Positions 1 through 6,660 of a DNA stretch of 16,746 bases are shown here, piece after piece; the first letter of the stretch is position 1; each line of letters opens with the position of its first letter. Source of the DNA: an uncultured Eggerthellaceae bacterium (GTDB lineage: Bacteria > Actinomycetota > Coriobacteriia > Coriobacteriales > Eggerthellaceae); the NCBI GenBank assembly GCA_934631995.1, contig CAKTYF010000041.1, positions 1-16,746 on the forward strand, in the 5' to 3' direction. The notes under the pieces were generated by a model that did no database searches, was not told where the DNA came from, and saw only the letters and a list, made by a program, of their open reading frames with translations. The translations under genes were made by a program, and so were the position numbers.

Positions 1-2
1 CC

Positions 3-107
3 CAGTGCGAAGTGGGCATCCATGTTGCCTTGGTGTATGGCGACTACACCAAAGAGCTTATCGCGCTTGCCGACGCGATTGGCGTTGAACCCCTTGTTGT
101 TGAATAA
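3..107 (+). CDS. C-terminal end of an unidentified protein (partial)
   Basis: An open frame enters from the left edge and ends at TAA 105-107, leaving 34 residues ending in GVEPLVVE. The fragment alternates hydrophobic stretches with a charged helix (YTKELIALADAIG), as expected for the last strand-helix-strand of an alpha/beta domain. No family can be named from so little sequence. It lies 38 bp upstream of the next gene on the same strand and has no terminator after it, so it may be the first visible member of the sulfur-mobilisation cluster that follows. That it is coding is likely from the uninterrupted frame and its position; its function is unknown. Confidence 0.55.
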   Translation, partial: QCEVGIHVALVYGDYTKELIALADAIGVEPLVVE

Positions 108-145
108 GACATCCTTCAAATAGAATCAGAAGCGAAAGGCGTGCT

Positions 146-550
146 ATGTCGCGAGAAAGCATCTTAAGAAAAGAAGCCGAAGCAGAGACGGAAGTTGCAC
201 TTATCCTTGGTGAAGCGGCGCTTACTTACCCCTTTTTTCTTGAGCATTTGCGCGCCTTCGTGATGAAGAAATTTGCTTTGTCGGTTTCTGACTTGGAAGA
301 GACGGACAATTTAGATGATTTAGCTCAGATAAGCGTGAGCAAGGCACTGAAGGTTTCTAAGGATCTGGTTGCCGATTATGAAGCAGGGGAAAATTGTGAG
401 GGGGCAACATCCTCCGACGTGAAGAGAACGCTTCTGCTCGTAAAAATCCAGAAATCATTTGATGTCCGCCTTTCGCTGCAAGAACTTATGGCAATAGAAA
501 CCATTGAGGATGCAGCAAAAACCCTCTGGCCCCACCTTGATTCCAAGTGA
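146..550 (+). CDS. ACP-like helical protein lacking the carrier serine, next to sufE/sufS
   Basis: This 134-residue, mostly helical, acidic protein has no signal peptide or membrane segment. The C-terminal half (about residues 88-131) can be laid over helices II-IV of acyl carrier proteins: a helix rich in L/V/I (RTLLLVKIQKSFDVRL, like the ACP stretch ending in EFDxxI), then a short loop and a helix beginning with TIEDAAKTL, matching the usual TVxDxxxxI. Residues 30-60 resemble ACP helix I and its loop. The phosphopantetheine serine of the DSL motif falls on Asp in the local sequence SSDV, with serines one and two residues earlier, so a normal carrier function is doubtful. It precedes sufE by 95 bp, with a small hairpin (576-602) between. 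Mitochondrial and some bacterial cysteine desulfurases bind ACP, so a role as a desulfurase partner is conceivable but inferred. It could instead be an unrelated helical protein. ATG 146 has only a weak ribosome binding site (GCGAAAGG upstream). Confidence 0.6.
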   Translation: MSRESILRKEAEAETEVALILGEAALTYPFFLEHLRAFVMKKFALSVSDLEETDNLDDLAQISVSKALKVSKDLVADYEAGENCEGATSSDVKRTLLLVKIQKSFDVRLSLQELMAIETIEDAAKTLWPHLDSK

Positions 551-575
551 TAGAAACCGTGTAGCACAGGGTCTT

Positions 576-602
576 GCCCTTCTGCGGTTTGCGGAGAAGG
601 GC
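576..602 (+). other. Hairpin between the ACP-like gene and sufE
   Basis: GCCCTTCT (576-583) pairs perfectly with AGAAGGGC (595-602) across an 11-nt loop. No T run follows, so it is not a classical terminator. It lies just upstream of the sufE ribosome binding site and could stabilise an mRNA end or tune readthrough within the cluster. Confidence 0.4.
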
Positions 603-645
603 GGCATCTTGTGAGAGTACGCCTGAACTACGAGGAGAAACGGCT

Positions 646-1098
646 ATGAACGGCACAACCGAAGAAATTGTTGGTTCGAAACCCATACCTTCTATTGACA
701 AGCTACAGGAAGACATCGTTGAGGATTTCCTGTCGATAGGCGACCCTTTTTCCCAGTATGAATATCTCATTGAGTTCGCAGCAAGCCTCCCTCATCTTTC
801 CGAAGAACTCAAAACCGAAGATAATTTAGCAAAAGGATGTCAATCTCGCGCTTGGCTTGTCATGGAAGCATGCAATGGGAATATTTCGCTTAAAGCCGAT
901 TCCGATACGCTTATTGTTCGAGGCATTCTCCATCTGCTCATCAACGTTTTAGATGGGCAAGTGCTTTACGCCGTGGCTAACGCGGACTTGTTCTTTCTTG
1001 AGAAAGCGGATCTTATGGCTACTTTCACTGCTTCGCGAAGGAGCGGAATAGAGTCTATCGTAAAGGCAATTCGACAATTTGCAAAAGAGCATGTCTAA
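646..1098 (+). CDS. sufE: SufE family sulfur acceptor protein
   Basis: This is SufE, which takes the persulfide sulfur from the cysteine desulfurase active site, stimulates that enzyme, and passes the sulfur on for Fe-S cluster assembly. The signature GCQSRAW holds the acceptor cysteine, Cys65 from the chosen start, as in the GCQS motif of the family. The C-terminal part (FFLEKADLMATFTASRRSGIESIVKAIR) matches the usual SufE end, in which a short loop with R-x-x-G leads to the last helix. Length is 150 residues, normal for SufE. ATG 646 is preferred over an upstream in-frame TTG at 574 because GAGGAG (632-637) lies 8 nt before it and the extra residues look non-coding. The sufS-type gene follows 139 bp downstream. 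No sufBCD genes are in the window. Confidence 0.9.
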   Translation: MNGTTEEIVGSKPIPSIDKLQEDIVEDFLSIGDPFSQYEYLIEFAASLPHLSEELKTEDNLAKGCQSRAWLVMEACNGNISLKADSDTLIVRGILHLLINVLDGQVLYAVANADLFFLEKADLMATFTASRRSGIESIVKAIRQFAKEHV

Positions 1099-1157
1099 AT
1101 AAGCGAATATCGAATGCGCTTGGCTAACGCAAAACCTAGCTCAAAGCCTAGCATGAA

Positions 1158-1188
1158 GCCCGCTCGTTTGACCGGCAAACGGGCGGGC
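1158..1188. other. Strong GC-rich hairpin between sufE and sufS
   Basis: A 13-bp stem (1158-1170 with 1176-1188, one G-T wobble) encloses a 5-nt loop, ACCGG. Neither side carries a T tract: the downstream plus-strand sequence is GTGTAAAAACGC. It is therefore a poor intrinsic terminator; attenuation, mRNA processing or 3'-end protection of the sufE message are the alternatives. Confidence 0.5.
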
Positions 1189-1237
1189 GTGTAAAAACGC
1201 AAGCGAGGCAGCAATTCTTAAGAAACGAGACGAAGAC

Positions 1238-2491
1238 ATGGCCAACGGACAGAGTTCAATTCAATTCCCCTCCAATTTTTTTGAAGAGTTTCCCATACTT
1301 AATGAGACAGTTAATGGGAAGCGGCTTATATATCTTGATAACGCGGCCACCACGCAAACGCCTTCATGCGTAGTCGAAAGGATTTTGCAGCATTATCAGC
1401 ACGACAACGCGAATGTGCATCGTGCCACGCATACGCTTAGCAATAAATCGACTATCGCCTACGAGAACGCCCGTGAAGGCGTGGCTCGCTATCTTAATGC
1501 GCCGTCTGCAGATTGTATCGTTTTCACTAGAGGAACAACGGACTCTATTAATGTTGTCGCGCAGGCCTGGGCCTACGCCCACCCCGAGAATTATTGCGTA
1601 GCAGCAAGCGCCTTAGAGCACCATTCGAATTTTGTTCCCTGGCAGCAGCATGCCAAACGCCTAGATGGCAATTTTTACGTTATACCGCTTGACGACAATG
1701 GCGATATTGAACTTGATTCTCTTGAAGCGTTGCTTAGCAGTTACCCTATCAATTTAATTGCCGTAGCGCATGTCTCTAATGTGCTGGGCACCGTTAGCCC
1801 GATTAAAAGTATTGTTGCCTGCGCGCACCGCCATGGCGCGAAAGTGCTTGTTGATGCAGCACAGAGCATCCGCCATGAACGGATAGACGTGCAAGATCTT
1901 GATTGCGACTTTTTGGCTTTTTCTGGTCACAAAACTTTAGGACCAACGGGCATTGGCGTTCTTTACGGGAAAAAGGAGCTGCTTGATGAGCTTCCTCCTA
2001 CCGCTTTTGGTGGAGAAATGGTTGACACCGTACGTGCAGCAGCGACAAGCTTTGAACGTGCGCCGATTAAGTTCGAAGCGGGCACTCCTAATTACGTAGG
2101 GGCCATTGGGCTGAATACTGCGCTTGAATTCATTGAGCGTATTGGAAGAGACGATATCTGCCAGTACGAGCATGCACTAATTGATTACGCCCAACAGGCC
2201 CTATCCAGCGTTCCCCTTGTTCGGATTCTTGGCTTGCCACGCCAGCGAGCCGGTTGCATTTCATTTTCCGTTGAAGGGGTGCATTCGTTTGATTTGTCTA
2301 CTCTTATGGATGCGATGGGTGTAGCTGTTAGGTCGGGCACGCAATGTGCGCAGCCGCTTCTAAGCGAGGCGTACGATATAGAGCGTGTTACGCGTATTTC
2401 ACCTGCATTTTACAATTCATTTGAGGAGATTGATCTTTGCATTGATGCCCTGGAAAAAGCGATTGTGCTGTGCAGGCGCAATGCCGTATAG
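1238..2491 (+). CDS. sufS: Cysteine desulfurase, SufS/CsdA type (group II, PLP-dependent)
   Basis: The enzyme removes sulfur from L-cysteine as a protein persulfide and releases alanine; SufE is its usual acceptor. This 417-residue aminotransferase class V protein has the expected order of motifs: YLDNAATT (32-39) near the N-terminus, LEHHSN (127-132) contacting the cofactor, the VDAAQS segment (205-210), the PLP-binding lysine Lys232 in SGHKTLGPTGIGVLYG, and the catalytic cysteine Cys370 in RSGTQCAQP. In most group II enzymes the last motif is RxGHHCAQP; here the HH is TQ. Otherwise the length and motif spacing are ordinary. ATG 1238 is preceded by GAGACGAAGAC, a weak purine-rich ribosome binding site. 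Pairing with sufE on the same strand supports SufS over the group I enzymes IscS/NifS. The base composition looks less GC-rich than the glnN and Mo-enzyme genes. Confidence 0.93.
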   Translation: MANGQSSIQFPSNFFEEFPILNETVNGKRLIYLDNAATTQTPSCVVERILQHYQHDNANVHRATHTLSNKSTIAYENAREGVARYLNAPSADCIVFTRGTTDSINVVAQAWAYAHPENYCVAASALEHHSNFVPWQQHAKRLDGNFYVIPLDDNGDIELDSLEALLSSYPINLIAVAHVSNVLGTVSPIKSIVACAHRHGAKVLVDAAQSIRHERIDVQDLDCDFLAFSGHKTLGPTGIGVLYGKKELLDELPPTAFGGEMVDTVRAAATSFERAPIKFEAGTPNYVGAIGLNTALEFIERIGRDDICQYEHALIDYAQQALSSVPLVRILGLPRQRAGCISFSVEGVHSFDLSTLMDAMGVAVRSGTQCAQPLLSEAYDIERVTRISPAFYNSFEEIDLCIDALEKAIVLCRRNAV

Positions 2492-2515
2492 GTGTGACGC
2501 TGTGTGGGCGTGGCA

Positions 2516-2561
2516 TCGCGGCTTAGCGCTGCGGCTTAGGGTCGCGGCTTAGCGCTGCGGC
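2516..2561. repeat. 20-bp direct repeat, two copies
   Basis: A 20-bp sequence, TCGCGGCTTAGCGCTGCGGC, occurs exactly at 2516-2535 and 2542-2561, 6 bp apart. It starts 24 bp after the sufS stop codon. It contains the hexamer palindrome AGCGCT. Its role is unknown: it could be replication slippage or paired protein-binding sites. Confidence 0.75.
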
Positions 2562-2733
2562 ACCACGTTTTTCTGGTCATGATGTTAAGCGTGGTTGTCG
2601 GCGAGCTTGTGTATACCTCCAGACTTACGAGAGCGGTAGCATTGATTACAAGAGCCCTTACCATGGGTGTGATGTTGCGGCTGCGGCTGAATAGACATCT
2701 TCCCTTGTCGGTTTAATCCATAGAAAGTTATGC

Positions 2734-2765
2734 AACAGGGGGTCTCCAATTTATTGTGCCCTGTT
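2734..2765 (+). terminator. Possible weak terminator in the sufS-rplM spacer
   Basis: AACAGGG (2734-2740) pairs with CCCTGTT (2759-2765) across an 18-nt loop, followed by ATATCGTCTTCTT. The long loop and poor T run make it a weak candidate for ending the suf transcript, but no better terminator is visible between 2492 and the rplM promoter. I see no gene in this roughly 600-bp spacer. Confidence 0.3.
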
Positions 2766-2891
2766 TATATCGTCTTCTTACAATGCATTCTGTTTGCGTG
2801 GAATGTTTCCGCAGTGTCATAAATGGTAGAAAAGAGAAACTCGTTGTGCGCCGTCATAAACGTGGGTGAAGTTGAGTTTTCTGTTTTGTCG

Positions 2892-2920
2892 TTGACTTTC
2901 CGCACGGGCCTTTATAAAAT
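2892..2920 (+). promoter_or_regulatory. Sigma-70-type promoter for rplM-rpsI
   Basis: A -35 box TTGACT (2892-2897) and a -10 box TAAAAT (2915-2920) are separated by an ideal 17 bp. Transcription would begin near 2927, giving a leader of about 180 nt before the rplM start at 3106. Confidence 0.7.
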
Positions 2921-2926
2921 ACAAAA

Positions 2927-3105
2927 GTTCGCTTTCAAAAGCCCCGTATTGCAGGGTAACTCGGAGCGTTTTGCCAAGGGAGTCCAGGCCGGAGGCAGCG
3001 TAAGATGGCGTAGGAAACCATCGTCCGTAAGACTTGCACTTTTGAAGACAAACACCTTTCGCCTGTAGCTTCAACAGGCGAATCACAGTTAGTGGAGGAT
3101 TTAAA
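2927..3105 (+). promoter_or_regulatory. Long rplM leader, candidate ribosomal-protein autoregulatory region
   Basis: Between the predicted transcription start and the rplM GTG lie about 180 untranslated nt. The leader ends with a perfect 7-bp hairpin (CGCCTGT 3060-3066 with ACAGGCG 3074-3080, 7-nt loop) just upstream of the ribosome binding site GGAGG (3094-3098). Leaders of this type in L13-S9 operons often bind L13. Whether this one does is inferred from length and position only; I could not match it to a known L13 leader consensus. Confidence 0.4.
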
Positions 3106-3540
3106 GTGAAAACGTATCAGGCAAAGCCGCTTGAAGTTGAGCGCGAATGGCTGGTTATCGATGCCGAGGATCAGGTCCTTGGCCGCGTTGCTACCAAGGC
3201 TGCACAGCTTCTCAAGGGTAAGCACAAGCCGCAGTACACCCCGCATGTTGACACGGGTGACTTCGTCATCATTCTCAACGCCGACAAGATCAGGGTTACG
3301 GGCACCAAGGCTTCTTCCAAGGAATACTACCGCCACAGCGGTTATCCCGGTGGTCTGAAGTGCGAGACGTTCGCCGAGGCCATGCAGAAGCATCCCGAGC
3401 GCGTTATTGAGCACGCTGTTAAGGGCATGCTCCCCAAGAACACGCTTGGCCGTGCAATGGGCAAGAAGTTGAAGGTTTACACTGGTTCTGAGCATCCGCA
3501 TGCAGCCCAGAAGCCCCGTAAGATTGAGTTGGAGGGTTAA
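3106..3540 (+). CDS. rplM: 50S ribosomal protein L13
   Basis: L13 is an early-assembling large-subunit protein that binds 23S rRNA. The 144-residue product has the family pattern throughout: [22 protein letters not shown] at 13-34, the [16 protein letters not shown] segment, the [10 protein letters not shown] motif, [13 protein letters not shown], and an end at [16 protein letters not shown]. Length is typical. The start is GTG 3106, chosen because GGAGG (3094-3098) sits 7 nt upstream and the protein aligns from the first residues. It is followed 2 bp later by rpsI, the near-universal L13-S9 arrangement, and both are read from the promoter at 2892-2920. Confidence 0.97.
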   Translation: MKTYQAKPLEVEREWLVIDAEDQVLGRVATKAAQLLKGKHKPQYTPHVDTGDFVIILNADKIRVTGTKASSKEYYRHSGYPGGLKCETFAEAMQKHPERVIEHAVKGMLPKNTLGRAMGKKLKVYTGSEHPHAAQKPRKIELEG

Positions 3541-3542
3541 TC

Positions 3543-3935
3543 ATGGCAGGTGAAGCATTGTATTACGGCACCGGTCGTCGTAAGAACGCTGTCGCTCGTG
3601 TTCGCCTTGTTCCGGGCACCGGTAAGGTTACCGTTAACGGTCGCGATGGCAAGGAGTACTTCGGTCGTGAGGCTCTTCTGAACATGGCTCTGACCCCGTT
3701 CAAGGTTACCGACACCGTTGATCACTTCGATGTCATTGCTCGTATCAACGGCGGTGGCATTTCTGGCCAGGCAGGTGCTTTGCGTCATGGCATCTCCCGT
3801 GCGCTTCTTGAGGCTGGCGAATATCGCGCCGAGCTGAAGAAGGCTGGCTTCCTTACGCGCGACGCTCGTGTGGTTGAGCGCAAGAAGTACGGTCTGAAGA
3901 AAGCTCGTAAGCGTCCTCAGTTCTCCAAGCGTTAA
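3543..3935 (+). CDS. rpsI: 30S ribosomal protein S9
   Basis: S9 is a head protein of the small subunit whose extended C-terminal tail reaches the P-site tRNA. The 130-residue product starts with [16 protein letters not shown], contains the [20 protein letters not shown] segment, and ends in the basic tail [17 protein letters not shown], with the universally conserved terminal Lys-Arg. ATG 3543 lies 2 bp after the rplM stop codon, and its ribosome binding site GGAGG is inside the end of rplM, so the two genes are probably translationally coupled. A strong terminator follows at 3964-3999. Codon use is that of a highly expressed gene. Confidence 0.97.
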   Translation: MAGEALYYGTGRRKNAVARVRLVPGTGKVTVNGRDGKEYFGREALLNMALTPFKVTDTVDHFDVIARINGGGISGQAGALRHGISRALLEAGEYRAELKKAGFLTRDARVVERKKYGLKKARKRPQFSKR

Positions 3936-3963
3936 TTTGCTGCTGGGATTTATTTGCACCAAG

Positions 3964-3999
3964 AAAAAGCCCTGCTCATTCGAGCGGGGCTTTTTCTTT
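3964..3999 (+). terminator. Rho-independent terminator of rplM-rpsI
   Basis: A 14-bp stem (3964-3977 with 3982-3995, one G-T wobble) has a 4-nt loop and ends in a T5 run followed by CTTTC. The A5 on the left side gives it some bidirectional character. Confidence 0.92.
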
Positions 4000-4308
4000 C
4001 CCGGGGTGCGTGGCACTGGGTGGGGCTTGCGTCTGCCACAGCTTCGAATGCGGAGCCCCTTTTCAACAACATGGGGCGCAGCGACGCAGTTTGCGTTTGC
4101 TAATCCTGCTCCCGCGCGCCGCGGCTGCTTCGCTGTCTCCTTGCCACCTTTCGCCGTCCGTGCTTTTGCCTATAAAACGCGTGTGCGTCGTGGCCTGCTT
4201 CATGTAAAATAGGAGTGTTACCTGCGTTCGCGCAATTCGCCGCGCGACACCGAGCGTGCTTGATGCATCCTGCTGCGACGCATCGGCGCAAGAAAAGGGA
4301 GTTTCCCC
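4000..4308. other. Intergenic region upstream of glutamine synthetase III
   Basis: No convincing gene is visible in these 309 bp. A possible -10 box TAAAAT lies at 4205-4210, but no good -35 element stands 16-18 bp upstream (TGTGCG at 4182). The 3' end carries AAAAGGGAG, the ribosome binding site of the next gene. No nitrogen-regulator palindrome could be recognised. Confidence 0.4.
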
Positions 4309-6396
4309 ATGAATAAGATTGCTGAAATTTACGGCACCATGGTCTACGACCAGCGCGCCATGGAGAAGACGCTTTCGCCCGATGTGTACGAGGCACTGCG
4401 CAAAACCATCCATGATGGCGAGCCGTTGAATATTGACGTTGCGAATGCCGTGGCGCAGGCCATGAAAGAATGGGCCATGGAACGCGGTGCAACCCATTAC
4501 ACGCATTGGTTCCAGCCGCTTTCGGGCACCACATCGGAAAAGCACGATGCATTCCTGGATCCGCAGGAAGATGGCTCCGCCATTGCGAAGTTCTCGGGAA
4601 AAGAGCTGATCCAGGGCGAGCCTGATGCATCGAGCTTCCCCTCGGGTGGTTTGCGCGCCACGTTCGAAGCACGCGGATACACGGCTTGGGATCCCACGTC
4701 GTACGCGTTTATCAAAGATGAGGTTCTGTGCATTCCCACGGCGTTTTGCAGCTACACGGGCGAAGCGCTTGACAAGAAGACGCCGCTTTTGCGATCGATG
4801 CATGCCATTGAAGAGCAAACGCGCCGCGTGCTGGACGTGCTGGGCGAAAACAGCGGCGAACGCATCACGGTAACGGTTGGCGCCGAGCAGGAGTTTTTCC
4901 TGATTCCCGAGCGTGATTACGCCGCACGTGAAGATCTGGTGATGACCGGACGCACGCTGTTCGGAAGCGCGCCGTGCAAGGGCCAAGAGCTTGAGGAACA
5001 TTACTTCGGCTCCATTCGTCCCACCGTGAACGAATTCATGAAGGAGCTGGACAATGAGCTGTGGGCGCTGGGCATTTCCGCGCGCACAAAGCACAACGAG
5101 GTTGCGCCCGCGCAGCATGAGCTGGCGCCCATCTTCACGAACGCGAATCGCGGCATTGACGAGAACCTGCTCACCATGGAGAAGATGCGCCTTCTGGCCA
5201 GCCACCACGGCCTGGCATGCCTGCTGCACGAGAAGCCGTTCGAGGGCATCAATGGTAGCGGCAAACACAACAACTGGTCGCTTTCCATGGGCAAGAAAAA
5301 CCTGCTTGATCCGGGCGAGAACCCCATGGGCAATCTGCGCTTCCTGGTGCTTTTGGCGGCGATTGTAGAAGCGGTTGACGATTATCAGGAACTGCTGCGC
5401 GCTGTTATTGCGTCGGCGGGCAACGACCATCGCCTGGGCGGCAACGAGGCGCCCCCTGCGATTGTGTCCATCTACCTTGGCGATGAGCTGGGCAAAGTCG
5501 TAGAGGCCCTGGTGTCCGACGCGGAATACAGCCGCGTTGAGCGCACGGAAATGGACCTGGGCGTGGATGTTATTCCGAATTTCCTGCTGGACACATCCGA
5601 TCGCAACCGCACGAGCCCCTTCGCCTTTACGGGCAACAAATTCGAGTTCCGCATGCCCGGTTCGAATGTGAACCTGTCCGACGCGAACGCTGTGTTGAAC
5701 ACCGCCGTGGCGAAAAGCCTGAAGCGTTTCGCCGACGCGCTGGACGATTATTCTCTGAAGGAGGCGCGCGAAAAGGCGCTGCAGTATGTGAAAGATACGC
5801 TGCGTGCGCATGAGCGCATCATCTTCAACGGCAATGGGTATGCGCGCGAGTGGGAAGAGGAAGCGGCGCGTCGCGGCTTGGCGAATCATAAGAACACGGC
5901 AGAGGCGCTGCCGTGCATGATTGAGCAGAAGACGTTTGACCTGTTCGCGGAATTCAATGTGCTTGATGAGGCCGAGGTGCGCAGCCGTTACGAAATCAAG
6001 CTGGAGAAATACACGAAGTTGCTTAACATTGAGGCTCGCGTGATGGAGCGCATGGCGCGCCGTACGTACCTGCCGGCTATCACGCGTTTCGCGCGCGAAA
6101 CGGCCGAGGCGGCCAGCGCGCTTAAGGCCATTGATGTGGAAAACGAGACGTCCGTGATTCTTGCGGCGCAGCTGGGAAGCGGCTTGAAGAAGGCGACGGC
6201 TGCAACGCAGGAGCTGCTTGCTATTCATGCGCAGGCCGAGGCGATTCGGATTCCCCAGGCCAAGGCCAACTTCTATGCCGCGAACGTTGTTCCTGCTATG
6301 GAGAATCTGCGCAAGGAGATTGACGCGCTTGAGATCATCACCAGCCGCGATGTGTGGCCGGTGCCGTCGTACAACAACATGCTCTTCTACGTTTAA
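4309..6396 (+). CDS. glnN: Glutamine synthetase type III
   Basis: The enzyme makes glutamine from glutamate, ammonia and ATP. At 695 residues it has the length of type III synthetases (GlnN), well above the roughly 450 of type I. The N-terminal part (1-160) carries the GSIII-specific region with THYTHWFQPL (62-71) and the FPSGGLRATFEARGYT stretch (110-125). The catalytic metal and nucleotide motifs follow: GAEQEFFLI (191-199), NEVAPAQHELAP (263-274), NGSGKHNNWS (315-324), NEAPPAIVSIYLG, and NRTSPFAFTGNKFEFR with the conserved arginines. The C-terminal 150 residues are a charged helical region typical of the dodecameric GSIII. ATG 4309 is preceded by AAAAGGGAG. The gene stands alone, between the rpsI terminator and a large palindrome that begins at its own stop codon (6395-6511). 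Confidence 0.95.
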   Translation: MNKIAEIYGTMVYDQRAMEKTLSPDVYEALRKTIHDGEPLNIDVANAVAQAMKEWAMERGATHYTHWFQPLSGTTSEKHDAFLDPQEDGSAIAKFSGKELIQGEPDASSFPSGGLRATFEARGYTAWDPTSYAFIKDEVLCIPTAFCSYTGEALDKKTPLLRSMHAIEEQTRRVLDVLGENSGERITVTVGAEQEFFLIPERDYAAREDLVMTGRTLFGSAPCKGQELEEHYFGSIRPTVNEFMKELDNELWALGISARTKHNEVAPAQHELAPIFTNANRGIDENLLTMEKMRLLASHHGLACLLHEKPFEGINGSGKHNNWSLSMGKKNLLDPGENPMGNLRFLVLLAAIVEAVDDYQELLRAVIASAGNDHRLGGNEAPPAIVSIYLGDELGKVVEALVSDAEYSRVERTEMDLGVDVIPNFLLDTSDRNRTSPFAFTGNKFEFRMPGSNVNLSDANAVLNTAVAKSLKRFADALDDYSLKEAREKALQYVKDTLRAHERIIFNGNGYAREWEEEAARRGLANHKNTAEALPCMIEQKTFDLFAEFNVLDEAEVRSRYEIKLEKYTKLLNIEARVMERMARRTYLPAITRFARETAEAASALKAIDVENETSVILAAQLGSGLKKATAATQELLAIHAQAEAIRIPQAKANFYAANVVPAMENLRKEIDALEIITSRDVWPVPSYNNMLFYV

Positions 6397-6511
6397 GACG
6401 CACTTTGGGCGGGTGTCTTGGCGCTTGGCGCCTGCGGCTCGGTCGGGCTCGCGGCGCGAAGGCCAGCTCGCTCTCCCGCCGCGCCAATACATCCCGCCGA
6501 AAGCGCGTCTT
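6395..6511. repeat. Large imperfect palindrome after glnN
   Basis: A left arm of 30 nt (6395-6424), starting inside the glnN stop codon, pairs with a right arm of 31 nt (6481-6511) with three mismatches and one bulged base; the loop is 56 nt. A second, mutually exclusive hairpin uses GCGTCT (6505-6510) with AGACGC (6517-6522). No T run follows. It may end or protect the glnN mRNA, or be a dispersed palindromic repeat. The rest of the spacer to 6660 holds no recognisable gene. Confidence 0.65.
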
Positions 6512-6660
6512 ATGGCAGACGCCAATTCGTTCCGTCGATTTATCTGTTCTTCTCTGTATTGAATATCTTGATGAGTTGTGTTTGCATAGATTGATGAGAT
6601 TGGGGCTGCGGTTGCCCGCGCTGAAATCGTATAAAGCTGATTGTAACGAAAGGGGAGTTT

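Noticed and set aside
1158..1188. Intrinsic terminator between sufE and sufS
   Set aside because: The stem is strong but no T run follows on either strand, so only a hairpin is claimed.
4063..6525. An 820-codon open frame on the minus strand
   Set aside because: It mirrors glutamine synthetase III, whose motifs are on the plus strand; the antisense product is His/Arg/Ala-rich and unrecognisable.
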